From positions 1 through 35,383 of the forward strand of contig CAKOXU010000008.1 of assembly GCA_934130235.1 (NCBI GenBank): 35,383 nucleotides of DNA. The letters run 5' to 3'. The stretch is from an uncultured Bacilli bacterium (GTDB lineage Bacteria > Bacillota_I > Bacilli_A > RF39 > UBA660). The notes below the pieces were generated by a model, which had not been told where the DNA came from, did not search any database, and saw nothing but the letters and a program-made list of their open reading frames with translations. The translations under genes and the position numbers were made by a program. Within the stretch, counting starts at the first letter, position 1. Every line of letters begins with the position of its first letter. Shown piece by piece: positions 1 to 7,327 of the stretch.

Positions 1-335
1 ATACCAACTAATTTAATTTTAGAATACTTTCTTAATTCCTTAGGTAAGGTTATTCTAAGTTGATTATCTACTTTACATGTATTCATTTTTTCTACTGTAT
101 TTATAAGCATTTCTATATTCTCATTTGTTGGATTTTTATCTTCTTTTTGTATTAATTTTTTTATTTTTTCTAAATATTTCTTTTTTGAATATAGTGCGAA
201 AAAATCTTCATTTTCTTTGCAAACAATTATTTCATCTTCGCTTTCTACATTTGTCCATGATCTAGGAATAAATAATCTTCCCTTTGGATCTATACTGTGT
301 ATAGATACTCCTAATAAATCATTTTCACCAAACAT
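1..335 (-). CDS. mraZ: MraZ-like transcription factor (partial, C-terminus off the window)
   Basis: The reverse strand reads MFGENDLLGVSIHSIDPKGR and continues open to the window edge, about 111 residues. Two AbrB/SpoVT-type half-domains are visible. The first carries the MraZ signature DxxxR as DPKGR followed by LFIP. The second, some 70 residues later, carries DNQLR followed by ITLPKELRKY. MraZ is a ring-shaped DNA-binding protein that represses the division and cell-wall (dcw) operon; the next dcw gene, rsmH, would lie just outside the window, which cannot be checked here. The ATG at 335 follows a GGTGAT Shine-Dalgarno by two bases, and that site overlaps the stop codon of the upstream gene, so the pair is probably translationally coupled. 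Having an unknown gene in front of it is unusual, since mraZ normally heads its operon. A MraZ paralogue elsewhere on the chromosome is the alternative. Confidence 0.8.
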   Translation of the reverse strand, partial: MFGENDLLGVSIHSIDPKGRLFIPRSWTNVESEDEIIVCKENEDFFALYSKKKYLEKIKKLIQKEDKNPTNENIEMLINTVEKMNTCKVDNQLRITLPKELRKYSKIKLVG

Positions 336-338
336 AAA

Positions 339-890
339 TCACCATTCCCTTTTTATAATAGTCTTAACTTTTCTATACATTATTTCATGCTTGTTTAGAT
401 ATTCTTTATTTATAATATATTTATCTTCCCCATATTCTTTTAATTTGTTTTTTCTATACCATTCTATAGAAGAAACAATTTTATCATCACTCAAATTATA
501 TTTTAATAATTCTCTTACTATTAAAGATTCGTCATATTTTTCCTTTTTTACACTAGATGTAATTAAAAGTATATTTTCTAAACTTTTAATTTTGATTCCG
601 TTACAATTTTTTGGTATTAAAGAAAAATCTTTAGTATAGTCTCTAATCATATTTTTAACAATAAATTCTTCTTCTAATTTATCTATTTCTTCACTATTTA
701 ATAAATTTAAATCTATATTATTAAGATTAATAAATAAGTTGTCTAATTTTTTTAATTCATACATAAATCCATTAATAAGACTATTAGAATACCCTATTTC
801 TTTTAATTCGTTTTTTATTTCACTTTCTTTTAAAGGTCTAAATGAATTAAAAATATATATTAATTCTTGTTTATAAATTTCTTCTTCCAT
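339..890 (-). CDS. Hypothetical protein upstream of mraZ
   Basis: A 183-aa protein of no family I recognise. It is rich in Lys, Glu, Asn and Ile, has no membrane segment or signal peptide, and looks largely helical and cytoplasmic. The C-terminal third is basic and ends in IIKREW. The start is placed at the ATG at 890 (MEEEIYK) because a GGAG site lies just upstream (about 896-901). An upstream in-frame ATG at 914 has no such site and sits within a few bases of a -10 box. It is preceded by its own promoter, which overlaps the nrdG terminator. Its TGA stop overlaps the ribosome-binding site of the mraZ-like gene, so the two probably form an operon. A role linked to MraZ or cell division is only a guess from this neighbourhood. 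The lack of internal stops and the clear ribosome-binding site support a real gene. Confidence 0.8.
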   Translation of the reverse strand: MEEEIYKQELIYIFNSFRPLKESEIKNELKEIGYSNSLINGFMYELKKLDNLFINLNNIDLNLLNSEEIDKLEEEFIVKNMIRDYTKDFSLIPKNCNGIKIKSLENILLITSSVKKEKYDESLIVRELLKYNLSDDKIVSSIEWYRKNKLKEYGEDKYIINKEYLNKHEIMYRKVKTIIKREW

Positions 891-916
891 ATAAAACTCC
901 TTAACTAAGTACATTT

Positions 917-944
917 ATTATACTAGAAAATACAAAAAAAGCAA
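917..944 (-). promoter_or_regulatory. Promoter of the hypothetical-mraZ unit
   Basis: The reverse strand shows TTGCTT (939-944), a 16-base spacer and a consensus TATAAT (917-922). The -35 box lies inside the 3' arm of the nrdG terminator. Confidence 0.6.
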
Positions 945-970
945 GTTAAATAAATATTTCTTGCTTTTTT
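934..970 (-). terminator. Intrinsic terminator of the nrd operon
   Basis: On the reverse strand AAAAAAGCAAG (960-970) pairs with CTTGCTTTTTTT (934-945) across a 14-base loop. The 5' arm lies inside the last codons of nrdG and the stop codon sits in the loop. The arms are nearly symmetric, so it may work in both directions. Confidence 0.75.
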
Positions 971-1485
971 ATTTCCTTTTTTACACTATTATGTGGTTCA
1001 TATAGAACTACCTTGTTTTCTTTTAATGATTTTTTTACATCTATTAATCTCTGATTAGTAGATCCTCTAAAAAGAGCATCATAGCTTTTTAGCTCATAGA
1101 TAAATTTACCATCTATCAACACATCAATTTGTTTTAAAAATTCTATCATCGATTTACTTTTTAATACTTGTTCATATGTAAAGCCTGTATATGCCCACAC
1201 ATTCATACCTAATTTATGTATCTCACGAGCAATTTGTGCACACGCATGTGGTTGAAACATTGGATCTCCACCAGAGAAAGTTATTCCAGTTTGCCCTTGT
1301 AATTTTTTAATCTTATCTATAACGTCAGCAATTTCAACTTCGTCTCCTCCATTAAAATCCTGAGTTTCTGGATTATGACACATAAAACAGTTATGAGAAC
1401 AGCCTTGTGTCCAAATAACTGTTCTAATTCCTTCGCCATCTACTATACTATCTGTTTGTAAATCAGCAGCTAATCTTATTGTCAT
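946..1485 (-). CDS. nrdG: Anaerobic ribonucleotide reductase activating enzyme (radical SAM)
   Basis: NrdG uses a [4Fe-4S] cluster and S-adenosylmethionine to place the glycyl radical on NrdD, making the class III reductase active in the absence of oxygen. The 179-aa protein has the radical SAM cysteine motif as C29, C33 and C36 (CSHNCFMC). This is followed by NPETQ and the SAM-contacting TFSGGDPMFQP segment near residues 95-105. Its length is typical of the family (about 150-180 aa). The start ATG overlaps the stop of the upstream glycyl-radical mini-gene as TAATG, so translation is probably coupled. That suits a subunit that must act on the product of the preceding ORF. Gene order nrdD, mini-gene, nrdG makes one operon ending at the hairpin at 934-970. 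I see no reason to doubt the assignment. Confidence 0.95.
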   Translation of the reverse strand: MTIRLAADLQTDSIVDGEGIRTVIWTQGCSHNCFMCHNPETQDFNGGDEVEIADVIDKIKKLQGQTGITFSGGDPMFQPHACAQIAREIHKLGMNVWAYTGFTYEQVLKSKSMIEFLKQIDVLIDGKFIYELKSYDALFRGSTNQRLIDVKKSLKENKVVLYEPHNSVKKEIKKQEIFI

Positions 1486-1649
1486 TATTTTTTAGTATTT
1501 GAAATAACTTCCTTAATTCCAGTGTGTTTTACACGATCATGTTCTTCAGCACGCTTACCATTATTAAAACGTTTTACATCGCCACTTAAATATCCTGTAA
1601 CTCTTCTTATTCTTTCAAAGCCTACACCTTCGCCAACTAATTTTTCCAT
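1485..1649 (-). CDS. Separate NrdD C-terminal glycyl-radical domain (54 aa)
   Basis: This small ORF encodes the segment that normally forms the C-terminal tail of NrdD. It contains FERIRRVTGYLSG followed by FNNGKRAEEHDRVKH. The family signature is RVxGYL..., then FNxGK...RVKH; in E. coli NrdD the glycine of that loop (Gly681) carries the radical. Here the equivalent is Gly19, counted from the ATG at 1649. That start is preferred because a perfect AAGGAGGT lies just upstream (about 1653-1660); an in-frame GTG at 1673 lies inside the end of nrdD. The large NrdD ORF ends 13 bases upstream in a different frame and lacks this loop. Either the reductase works as two polypeptides, or this is a frameshifted tail. 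The strong private ribosome-binding site and coupling to nrdG favour a functional separate subunit. Confidence 0.85.
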   Translation of the reverse strand: MEKLVGEGVGFERIRRVTGYLSGDVKRFNNGKRAEEHDRVKHTGIKEVISNTKK

Positions 1650-1662
1650 AATATACCTCCTT

Positions 1663-3963
1663 TTAACAACCACATTGAAAGTTTCTAACTTCCTCTAGTG
1701 GCACTGCATCAAATTCTTTACGTCCACAACCTGGACAAACATCTCCAATTACTCCAACATATCCACATACAGGATCTCTATCTACTGGATGGTTAATTGC
1801 TCCATATCCAATTCCAAGTTCTTTCATCATTCTAATAACTGATTCAAAAGCCTCCACATTTTGAGCTGTATCGCCATCAAATTCGATATAAGAAATATGA
1901 CCACCATTTGTAAGTGCATGATAAGGAGCTTCTACTTCTAATTTATGTTTTATAGAAGTATTATAATAAACTGGTACGTGGAACGAATTTGTATAATATG
2001 ATCTATCAGTTACTCCCTTTATTTTTCCGTACACTGCTCTATCAATATTTACAAATCTTCCAGATAATCCCTCTGCTGGTGTTGCTATTAAAGTGAAATT
2101 TAAATTATATTCTTTACAATATTCATCTATTTTATTTCTCATAAAACCAATTATTTCAAGACCTAACTTTTGTGCTTTTTCACTTTCACCATGATGTTCA
2201 CCAATTAAAGCCTTTAGTGTTTCGGCTAAACCTATAAATCCCGTAGTTAAACTACCATGTTTTAGTATTTTTCTCATTCTATCATTTGGTCCTAATTTGT
2301 CCCCATCTGTCCATATTCCTTGTTGTATTAAGAAAGGAAAATTATAACTATGCTTATTACATTGAATTTCAAATCTTTCCAATAATTGATCCCTTACTAA
2401 AATTAATTTCTCTTCTAATTCTTTATAGAATCCTTCCATATCAGCCTTTTCTCTTTCACCTAAGCATATACCATGTTTTATAGCTATTCTAGGTAAATTT
2501 ATAGAAGTAAAAGATAAATTGCCTCTTCCACCAGTAGTCTGATTATTTAAGTCTGTAACATCACTCATAACACGCGTTCTACATCCCATATAACCGACCT
2601 CAGTCCTAAAATCACCAGGCTTATAGAATGACAAGTTAAATGGTGCATCTATAAATGAGAAGTTTGGAAATAATCTTTTGGCAGACACTTCACACGCTCT
2701 TTTAAACAAATCATAATTTGGATCTTCTGGATTATAATTAACTCCCTCTTTTACTTTTAAAATTGATACTGGGAAAATTGGAGTTTCACCATGACCTAGT
2801 CCTTCATCAGTAGCTTTCAAAAGAGCGAAAGATACCATTCTTCCTTCAGGAGAAATATCAGTACCAAAATTTATAGATGAAAATGGTACTTGAGCTCCAG
2901 CTCTTGAATGCATTGTATTTAAATTATGTACAAATGCCTCCATTGCTTGATGAGTCAATCTTTCAGTCTTCGCATAAGCCTTTTCATATGCCTTATCAAA
3001 CAATCTTTTAAGAACATCTGATTCTTTATAGAAAGGTTCAAATATTTCTATACTAAATTTAATACTCTCTAATTTATCTATTTCTCGAATAAGTTTATCA
3101 ACATTTATATGACTTAAAAATCCTTCCAAGTCTAAATAATCATATATTTGTTGTTTAAATTGTTTTTTAAAAGTCATTAAAACACCGGGCGCTAAATAAT
3201 AATCAAAAGCAGGAATACTTTGACCTCCATGTTGATCATTTTGATTTGATTGAATAGCTATAGCCGCTAAAGCTGAATATGATGATATATCTTTAGGTGG
3301 TCTTAAATATCCATGTCCAGTGGAAAATCCTTTTTTAAAAAGTCTATCAAGTTCAATTTGCATACAAGTAGTAGTACCCATTGCTAAAAAATCCATATCA
3401 TGAATATGTATATCTCCATTATCATGAGCATCTGAAAACTTTTTTTTCATCAAATATGCTTTAGCAAATTCTTTTGATACAGTAGAACCATATTGAAGCA
3501 TTGTTCCCATAGCCGTATCGCCATCTACATTTGCATTTTCACGTTTAGTATCATCTTCATTAGCACTCTTTAATCCTAAACCCTCAATAGTTTTTAAAAA
3601 TTTATGCATTTTTTTATCATCAACAAACATATTTCTTGATTGTGCACGTCTATCCCTATATTCACTAAAAGATTTATAAACTTCATCATAACCTTTTTTC
3701 TTTAGTGTTTCTTCAATTATATCCTGAATCTCTTCTATCTTAATTTTTTCTTTTTCAAATTTAGATAAAGTTTTAATAACCTCATTATAAACTTTCATAT
3801 TATCTTTAGCTTCATAAGTATACTTGCCTGTCTCTTCATCTTGTACATTAACACTGTCAAAGCCTTTTTTTATAGCTAGTGCTATTTTAGTTCCGTCAAA
3901 ATCTACTTTCTTACCATTTCTTTTTACTACAGTAAGATTTAATTTTTCTTCTACTTCTGTCAT
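1663..3963 (-). CDS. nrdD: Anaerobic ribonucleoside-triphosphate reductase, large chain without glycyl-radical loop
   Basis: This is the catalytic chain of class III ribonucleotide reductase, which makes deoxyribonucleotides from NTPs under anaerobiosis. Residues about 10-105 form the ATP-cone (VVKRNGKKVDFDGTKIA). The barrel region holds DTAMGTMLQYGST, GGQSIPAFDYY, HSRAGAQVPFSSINFG and GCRTRVM, all typical of NrdD. The C-terminus has the zinc-site region with C733, C743 and C746 (VCGYVGVIGDVCPGCG), then ends in NFQCGC. The usual RVxGYL radical loop that should follow is missing and is encoded by the next ORF (1485-1649). At 766 aa plus 54 aa the pair matches, or slightly exceeds, full-length NrdD proteins of the Lactococcus type. 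The ATG at 3963 has an AGGAG site upstream. Expression is likely from the promoter at 3989-4018, with a second possible promoter at 4240-4268. Confidence 0.95.
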   Translation of the reverse strand: MTEVEEKLNLTVVKRNGKKVDFDGTKIALAIKKGFDSVNVQDEETGKYTYEAKDNMKVYNEVIKTLSKFEKEKIKIEEIQDIIEETLKKKGYDEVYKSFSEYRDRRAQSRNMFVDDKKMHKFLKTIEGLGLKSANEDDTKRENANVDGDTAMGTMLQYGSTVSKEFAKAYLMKKKFSDAHDNGDIHIHDMDFLAMGTTTCMQIELDRLFKKGFSTGHGYLRPPKDISSYSALAAIAIQSNQNDQHGGQSIPAFDYYLAPGVLMTFKKQFKQQIYDYLDLEGFLSHINVDKLIREIDKLESIKFSIEIFEPFYKESDVLKRLFDKAYEKAYAKTERLTHQAMEAFVHNLNTMHSRAGAQVPFSSINFGTDISPEGRMVSFALLKATDEGLGHGETPIFPVSILKVKEGVNYNPEDPNYDLFKRACEVSAKRLFPNFSFIDAPFNLSFYKPGDFRTEVGYMGCRTRVMSDVTDLNNQTTGGRGNLSFTSINLPRIAIKHGICLGEREKADMEGFYKELEEKLILVRDQLLERFEIQCNKHSYNFPFLIQQGIWTDGDKLGPNDRMRKILKHGSLTTGFIGLAETLKALIGEHHGESEKAQKLGLEIIGFMRNKIDEYCKEYNLNFTLIATPAEGLSGRFVNIDRAVYGKIKGVTDRSYYTNSFHVPVYYNTSIKHKLEVEAPYHALTNGGHISYIEFDGDTAQNVEAFESVIRMMKELGIGYGAINHPVDRDPVCGYVGVIGDVCPGCGRKEFDAVPLEEVRNFQCGC

Positions 3964-3988
3964 ATTTACAACTCCTATTCTTAACTAA

Positions 3989-4018
3989 AGTATAACATTC
4001 TTTAAATATTTAAGTCAA
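3989..4018 (-). promoter_or_regulatory. Proximal promoter of nrdD
   Basis: The reverse strand reads TTGACT (4013-4018), 18 bases, TATACT (3989-3994), placing the start site about 20 bases before the nrdD ATG. I saw no clear NrdR box (ACAC...GTGT type) around it. Confidence 0.65.
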
Positions 4019-4019
4019 T

Positions 4020-4239
4020 ACTATTTTTCAAAAAAAGTGTTTTTTTGTTTTACTGTTTTTTTAAAATATACATTTTTTTCAAAAAGTATATCTCGCTTTA
4101 TTTCGTTCTTTCCCTTGCTTTTCAACGTATAGACAAAGAAAGACAGTTTAAAAAGTTTTAAAAAAAACGGTTTTTTCAAAAAAATAGTTTTTTTAAACTT
4201 GACATTTTTATATTTTTTATTTTTCTATATTATGCTTCA
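4020..4239 (-). ncRNA. Candidate small RNA or long nrdD leader
   Basis: The 322-base gap 3964-4285 holds no ORF on either strand that looks real. Downstream of the consensus promoter at 4240-4268 the reverse-strand sequence has several potential hairpins. One pairs CUUUCUUUG with CAAGGGAAAG across a 16-base loop (about 4107-4141). A second, at 4066-4091, pairs AUAUACUUUUU with AAAAAUGUAUAU (one bulged base) and is followed by four U. Runs of A and T further upstream can pair with each other. The middle stretch (about 4090-4145) is visibly richer in G and C than its surroundings. It could be an independent RNA of roughly 170 nt, a regulated leader of nrdD, or simply bent A-tract DNA. I do not recognise a known RNA family. 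Confidence 0.35.
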
Positions 4240-4268
4240 ATTATATCATACAATTGTACGTATGTCAA
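4240..4268 (-). promoter_or_regulatory. Perfect-consensus sigma-A-type promoter
   Basis: The reverse strand reads TTGACA (4263-4268), exactly 17 bases, TATAAT (4240-4245). It is the best match to consensus in the window. It points at nrdD but lies about 275 bases upstream of it. The spacer contains the palindrome ACAATTGT. Confidence 0.7.
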
Positions 4269-4285
4269 TACAAATTAAAAAGATT

Positions 4286-7200
4286 TTACAACCTTTTTAA
4301 TTCGTCTTTTAATATTGAATACAAATATATATTAACTTTTTTTTCAGATATAGTCTCCACATATGATTTATATCCATTCAACTGTTTAATATAATTTTCA
4401 TCTACTATATTTTGCATTTTATAATCTATAATATCTATGTGATCAAGATACTCTAACATTAAATCTATAATGCCGTGTTTTACCTCATTTGAAGATTCAT
4501 ATATAAATTCATATTCTTTATATTCATTAATATATGATAAAGAAATATGCTTTAAAAATTTTAATACATATGGATTTTTAGTAGTTTTAAAGTCTTCAGT
4601 TTCAAATAGATAATGAAACTTTATACCCTCTTTTAAATTCTTAAATTCTTGTATGTCTATAAGCTTATTAATATTTTTAGAATATTTATCTTGATTAATT
4701 ATTTCATATTCAATATTATTTTCTTTTAATTCTATATTTTCATTACTTTTAGGTATCAAGTCCTTATATGCAATATCTAGCTTATTCTCATACTCATGAT
4801 TAACACCTATACTATTTATATCTATCTTTTTAATAAATGGAAGTAACTGATTATAAATACTATAAAGCATATCTGAAATTTTTGTATAATTTAATCTGAT
4901 ACTTTTATCAACAATATCATAAGATTCATATTCATTTATAGGCTTCGGAAGTAAAATAATTATCTTTTCTCTAGCACGTGTTAATGCAACATAAAATAGT
5001 CTAATTCGTTCACTTACATTATCTCTACTTTCTTTTGCAATAAGCAAGTCTTTAAGTATAGTATCATTTATTCCATTATTTACATAAGGTACAATAATAT
5101 TATTATCAGAATCTATCATAAATTTTGATTTTTTATCTTCATCATTAGCTTTTTTATCTAATCCAGCAAAATAACAAATATTGTATTCAAGACCTTTACT
5201 TTTATGTATATTTAATATTTTTACAGCAGGTATTCCTGAATCATTTAAACTATATTCAATATTTATATCTTTTGTATCAATTAAATATTTACTAAATTCG
5301 ATTGGCGTATAACCTATATTTGATAAATTAACACTTAAATTCTTTAAATAGTCAATTCTAATCATACTATCTTTAATATTGTTTGTAGTTATAATTTTAT
5401 TGTAATAATCAAATTTATCTATTATTAAATTAATAAGATCTAAACTAGATATTTCATTTATCTCAATTGATTTTGATTTTTTATATAAATCAGTTTCAGT
5501 AATAAGTTTTGAATTTACTATATCAAATATATATTCATCATCTAGTTTATATAAGTATGATCTAGAAACACTTACAAATAAATAATATAATTCGTTATCT
5601 ATTTCATTATTATTTACCTTTACTATAAATCTTATCAGATTCTTCAATATAAGAATATCATCGCCATCATTTAATCTCTCATTTTTTATTTGTAAGAGTG
5701 GTATATGATTATACTCAAATATTTTTTTATATAAATCAAATGAAGTTCCCCTATCCATTATTATTGCAAAATCACTATAAGTACAATTTCTAAGCTCATT
5801 TGTATCTTTATCAATTACCTTATACTTATTATCAATTTTATTTTTTATATCATGCGCTACTATAAATGCCTCTACCTCATCTTTAGAATATTCTTTATTA
5901 TCATATTGATACTCTAGTATTTGAGTCTTATTATCTTCACAGGCTAATTTCTTATAATTAGTATTTCCAAAATTCATTTGATGTGAATTTTTATAATCAG
6001 CATCACCTACATCTAAATCCATTATTAAATTAAATATTAAATTAATACTATCAATTACTTCTTCTCTAGATCTAAAATTTTTTAGTAAATCTATTTTAAT
6101 ACCGCCATTATTTTTAGCATACTCATTATATTTATTTCTAAATATATATGGATTAGCATTCCTAAAACGATATATAGATTGTTTTATATCTCCAACCATA
6201 TACACATTATTATTGCTAATTAAATTAATAAATTCTTCTTGAATATCAGAAGTATCTTGATATTCATCTACCATTATTTCATCAAAAGAAGACATCACTT
6301 CATCTCTTATATAACTATTTTCTTTTATTACACTTATAGCCATGAGTGCAATATCAGTAAAGGTGTAAATATCATTCTTTTTTTTATACTCATTAAAAAT
6401 CTTATTATATTTTTTTATTATCTGTATTATAACATATACATAATCTTTAGTAGATAAATAGCTATTTCTTATTTCTTCAATATTTTCAAATCTAGTCAAA
6501 TTAGTAAGTATATTGAGCTCTTTCTTTATTTTATCCTTATAAATAATATAGTCATCCATACACTCATTATTTTTTTTAGGAGATCCTACTAATTTTATTG
6601 AACTTTTAATATCATCATAATTCTTGGAATCAAGCAGTGGATCCAAATTAAAAGTAATCATATATTTTTCATTAACACAACTTTTTAAAGATAAATATGA
6701 TTCTTTAATATTTTCGATACTTTTATTAATCAAGTTCATATATTCATTTATAATACTATCAATATAATGATCACTGTAATGAGTATCTATATAATCATCT
6801 AAATACTTATCTTTGTCAATTAATAAGTCAAGTTTATTAGACATGTTTATAATAACTTGCTTTATTATATCATCACTTTTAGTGCAAAAATCTCCTATAA
6901 ACTTTTTAAAATAACCATCATCGTACATGCTTTCAAATATATCAGTAATAATTTGATTCTTTTTTAATATTTCTATAGATGAATCCATAATAGACGTATT
7001 AGACGATACATTAAGTTCAGTATGATACTTTTTTACTATTGAAAGTGCGAAAGAGTCAAATGTAGTTATATAAGCTGAATCTATATAATCTAATTGTTCA
7101 TATAACTCAGCTTCCTTTAATTTCTTTCTTATTCGTTCTTTCATTTCGAGGGCTGCAGCTTTAGTAAATGTTAGTATCAAAAGTCTATTAATATTTATAC

Positions 7201-7327
7201 CATTTTTAACTTTATTGATAACACGTTCTGTTAAAACAGCAGTTTTACCTGATCCAGCACCCGCTGATACAATTATATTAGTGCCACTAGAATTGATTGC
7301 TAAATCTTGTTCTTTTGTCCATGCCAT
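4286..7327 (-). CDS. addA: ATP-dependent helicase/nuclease subunit A (AddA/RexA)
   Basis: AddA is the UvrD-like 3'-5' helicase and nuclease chain of AddAB, the Firmicute counterpart of RecBCD. It processes double-strand ends up to a Chi site for RecA loading. Visible motifs in order are Walker A GAGSGKT (residues 23-29), FTKAAALEM (motif Ia), DEYQDTSD (motif II), GDIKQSIYRFR (motif III), NFRSREEV, NIHKSKGLEY and LFYVALTRARE (motif VI). The C-terminal nuclease follows, with GIIDL and IIDYK as metal-binding segments. At 1013 aa it is shorter than B. subtilis AddA (about 1230), with the loss spread through the poorly conserved C-terminal half. Its ATG directly follows the addB stop (TAAATG) and the GGTGAT site lies in the last codons of addB, so the two are translationally coupled. 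The gene appears intact. Confidence 0.95.
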   Translation of the reverse strand: MAWTKEQDLAINSSGTNIIVSAGAGSGKTAVLTERVINKVKNGININRLLILTFTKAAALEMKERIRKKLKEAELYEQLDYIDSAYITTFDSFALSIVKKYHTELNVSSNTSIMDSSIEILKKNQIITDIFESMYDDGYFKKFIGDFCTKSDDIIKQVIINMSNKLDLLIDKDKYLDDYIDTHYSDHYIDSIINEYMNLINKSIENIKESYLSLKSCVNEKYMITFNLDPLLDSKNYDDIKSSIKLVGSPKKNNECMDDYIIYKDKIKKELNILTNLTRFENIEEIRNSYLSTKDYVYVIIQIIKKYNKIFNEYKKKNDIYTFTDIALMAISVIKENSYIRDEVMSSFDEIMVDEYQDTSDIQEEFINLISNNNVYMVGDIKQSIYRFRNANPYIFRNKYNEYAKNNGGIKIDLLKNFRSREEVIDSINLIFNLIMDLDVGDADYKNSHQMNFGNTNYKKLACEDNKTQILEYQYDNKEYSKDEVEAFIVAHDIKNKIDNKYKVIDKDTNELRNCTYSDFAIIMDRGTSFDLYKKIFEYNHIPLLQIKNERLNDGDDILILKNLIRFIVKVNNNEIDNELYYLFVSVSRSYLYKLDDEYIFDIVNSKLITETDLYKKSKSIEINEISSLDLINLIIDKFDYYNKIITTNNIKDSMIRIDYLKNLSVNLSNIGYTPIEFSKYLIDTKDINIEYSLNDSGIPAVKILNIHKSKGLEYNICYFAGLDKKANDEDKKSKFMIDSDNNIIVPYVNNGINDTILKDLLIAKESRDNVSERIRLFYVALTRAREKIIILLPKPINEYESYDIVDKSIRLNYTKISDMLYSIYNQLLPFIKKIDINSIGVNHEYENKLDIAYKDLIPKSNENIELKENNIEYEIINQDKYSKNINKLIDIQEFKNLKEGIKFHYLFETEDFKTTKNPYVLKFLKHISLSYINEYKEYEFIYESSNEVKHGIIDLMLEYLDHIDIIDYKMQNIVDENYIKQLNGYKSYVETISEKKVNIYLYSILKDELKRL

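Noticed and set aside
1663..1673. nrdD split explained by a simple sequencing frameshift
   Set aside because: The downstream ORF has its own optimally spaced AAGGAGGT and ATG just after the nrdD stop, and nrdD ends in a Cys-rich tail. A lone indel would not create these, although read data should confirm it.
4140..4210. CRISPR-like or direct repeats in the A/T-tract region
   Set aside because: The similarity is just homopolymer runs of A and T with no conserved repeat unit or spacing.
3964..4285. NrdR boxes upstream of nrdD
   Set aside because: I looked for the paired ACAC...GTGT palindromes and saw only A/T tracts and unrelated short palindromes.
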